From Pseudomonadota bacterium (GTDB lineage: Bacteria > Pseudomonadota > Gammaproteobacteria > Steroidobacterales > Steroidobacteraceae), in NCBI GenBank assembly GCA_018241425.1, contig JAFEDU010000001.1, positions 372,001 to 436,000 of the forward strand: 64,000 nt of DNA, in the 5' to 3' direction. The notes beneath the pieces were generated by a model that saw nothing but the letters and a program-made list of their open reading frames with translations, had not been told where the DNA came from and ran no database searches. This document shows positions 62,910 through 64,000 of the stretch, piece after piece; position 1 is the stretch's first letter; every line of letters begins with the position of its first letter. The position numbers were made by a program, and so were the translations under genes.

Positions 62910-64000
62910 GGACCTGCTCCCGCTCGCGTTTCAACGCATTGACGAACTGATCTCCCATCGCATCCATTTCCTCGAGGGGGCATGGTCCTTGAGATTCGGG
63001 CGGCGTGACCACGGGAATGGGCTTGACGTAGTGGGGCGCTTCGAGGGTGTCGATGACCTCGATGTCTTCAAGAGTTCCAGCGTGCTGCATCTCCTTCTCC
63101 TGAACCTGTGCGGGCACGGGGCGCGCTCCCTCTGGCGGGGCAGCGTCCACGGGCGCTTGCTTCAGGGTCGTTCTTGCGCTCTCGGTACGGGAGCCCGGCG
63201 GCAAGGGTACGGCTGGGGCACTGCGGACCCGCCATCGCAAGCGCCAGTCGGCGAAGTAGCGCACTTTCCGGCAGCGGATGGGCCGTAAGCCCTCATAGAA
63301 CACGAGCGCCTCCTGGGAGCTGAGTTCCTTGACCTCCTGGGGTAGAAGAAGCGCTCGGCGTTGCTGGCTGACCGTCTGGCTGCGGGCGCGCGTCCCACGC
63401 CGATCGGAAGCCATCCCCACGGGACTCGATACCGAGCGCACGCGCTCGGTCGTGAATCCCAGCTCATCGGAGATCTCGCGTGCGTCCGCGTAGTCCTTCG
63501 GCGCAAAGACAATGCGCGTAGCCAGGCTTTTCAGCATAACTTCGGCGTTATGCATGCCATAGACCTCGCGCAGCTGGGCGGGGGTCTGGATGACGAGCAC
63601 GACGCGCACGTTGTACCCGGGAAGGTAGCTGATCGCCTCGGCGATGATCGGAATGCGTCCCAGGGCTGTGAACTCATCCAGCAGCATCATCACCTGGTAC
63701 TTGAGCTTCCTGTTGTGCTCAGGCAGCTCACGCGTCTGAAGACCGATCGCCTGTTGGAAGAAGAGATTCAGCACCGGACGCAACCGATGCAGGTCATCGG
63801 GATTGACGCCCACGTAGATCGACATGCGCTTGGAGCGCAGCTCGCGCAAGTTGAAGTCGTTACCGGAAGTTGCTGCATCCAGGATGGGGTTCAGCCACAG
63901 GTCCAGGCGACTGGTGAAGGTCTTGCGGATGGAGCTTGCGGTGGTGGGGGCCAGATCAATGACGTCATAGAGCGAGCGGACACATTCGGGTGAGAGCGGC
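62899..64000 (-). CDS. traG: VirD4/TraG-type coupling ATPase, 5' part cut by window
   Basis: The frame is open to the right edge; 366 residues of the C-terminal part are visible. It has IYVGVNPDDLHRLRPVLNLF, Walker B as MMLLDEFTALGRIPII, GYNVRVVLVIQTPAQLREVYG and VKELSSQEALVFYEGLRPI, typical of type IV coupling proteins that bring relaxase-bound DNA to the secretion channel. The Walker A part lies beyond the window. Confidence 0.9.
   Translation of the reverse strand, partial: PLSPECVRSLYDVIDLAPTTASSIRKTFTSRLDLWLNPILDAATSGNDFNLRELRSKRMSIYVGVNPDDLHRLRPVLNLFFQQAIGLQTRELPEHNRKLKYQVMMLLDEFTALGRIPIIAEAISYLPGYNVRVVLVIQTPAQLREVYGMHNAEVMLKSLATRIVFAPKDYADAREISDELGFTTERVRSVSSPVGMASDRRGTRARSQTVSQQRRALLLPQEVKELSSQEALVFYEGLRPIRCRKVRYFADWRLRWRVRSAPAVPLPPGSRTESARTTLKQAPVDAAPPEGARPVPAQVQEKEMQHAGTLEDIEVIDTLEAPHYVKPIPVVTPPESQGPCPLEEMDAMGDQFVNALKREREQVHGR

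Overview
High-GC Pseudomonadota DNA, most like a Gammaproteobacterium: the gene families, the tRNA-Gly end and the CzcCBA/CopAB-type metal loci all fit, but no marker gene fixes the genus. The window has two parts joined at about 15.95 kb by a 46-bp fragment of the 3' end of a tRNA-Gly(GCC) gene.

Left part (1-15.9 kb), chromosome-like. Two divergent gene blocks (1-8661 minus, 8790-11128 plus) look like a catabolic cluster for an unidentified hydrophobic or cyclic substrate: a quinohemoprotein dehydrogenase (cut by the window edge), an LLM flavin oxidoreductase, four short-chain dehydrogenases, two related proteins of a poorly known beta-rich family, an APH-fold kinase, two SnoaL/NTF2-fold proteins and an EthD protein. 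An NRAMP-like transporter, a phosphoketolase and two small genes follow.

Right part (16-64 kb), an integrative and conjugative or mobilizable element that runs off the right edge. Metal cargo comes first: a CDF protein, czcD-czcA-PII-czcB-czcC, a divergent cusCBA-type operon running into msrPQ, a CnrYXH-type sensor/anti-sigma/ECF-sigma module, copAB, a cytochrome c-NTF2 fusion and a copper P-type ATPase. Next is a lower-GC defence island (42.8-49.6 kb): a short prokaryotic Argonaute co-transcribed with a nuclease-TIR-APAZ effector, then a DUF3800 protein and a UvrD-like helicase whose Walker B/motif III segment is missing in frame. The transfer region (49.6-64 kb) holds two paralogous MobC-relaxase modules, each with an oriT-like region, plus DUF932, NERD and RadC-type genes, three copies of the radC RNA motif, an LPD7 protein and a VirD4/TraG coupling ATPase cut by the edge.

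Inside the transfer region a 5,669-bp element (53,474-59,142) has split a radC gene, leaving a 6-bp target duplication; joining the two radC pieces restores an open frame. It carries three overlapping tyrosine recombinase genes (a recombinase-in-trio, RIT), a small merR-merT-GDCCVxC mercury-type locus, another radC with its own radC RNA, and clustered 10-bp repeats at both ends.

The strongest candidates for new biology are the composite nuclease-TIR-APAZ/short-pAgo pair with its DUF3800/helicase neighbours, and the cargo-bearing RIT element with mapped ends.
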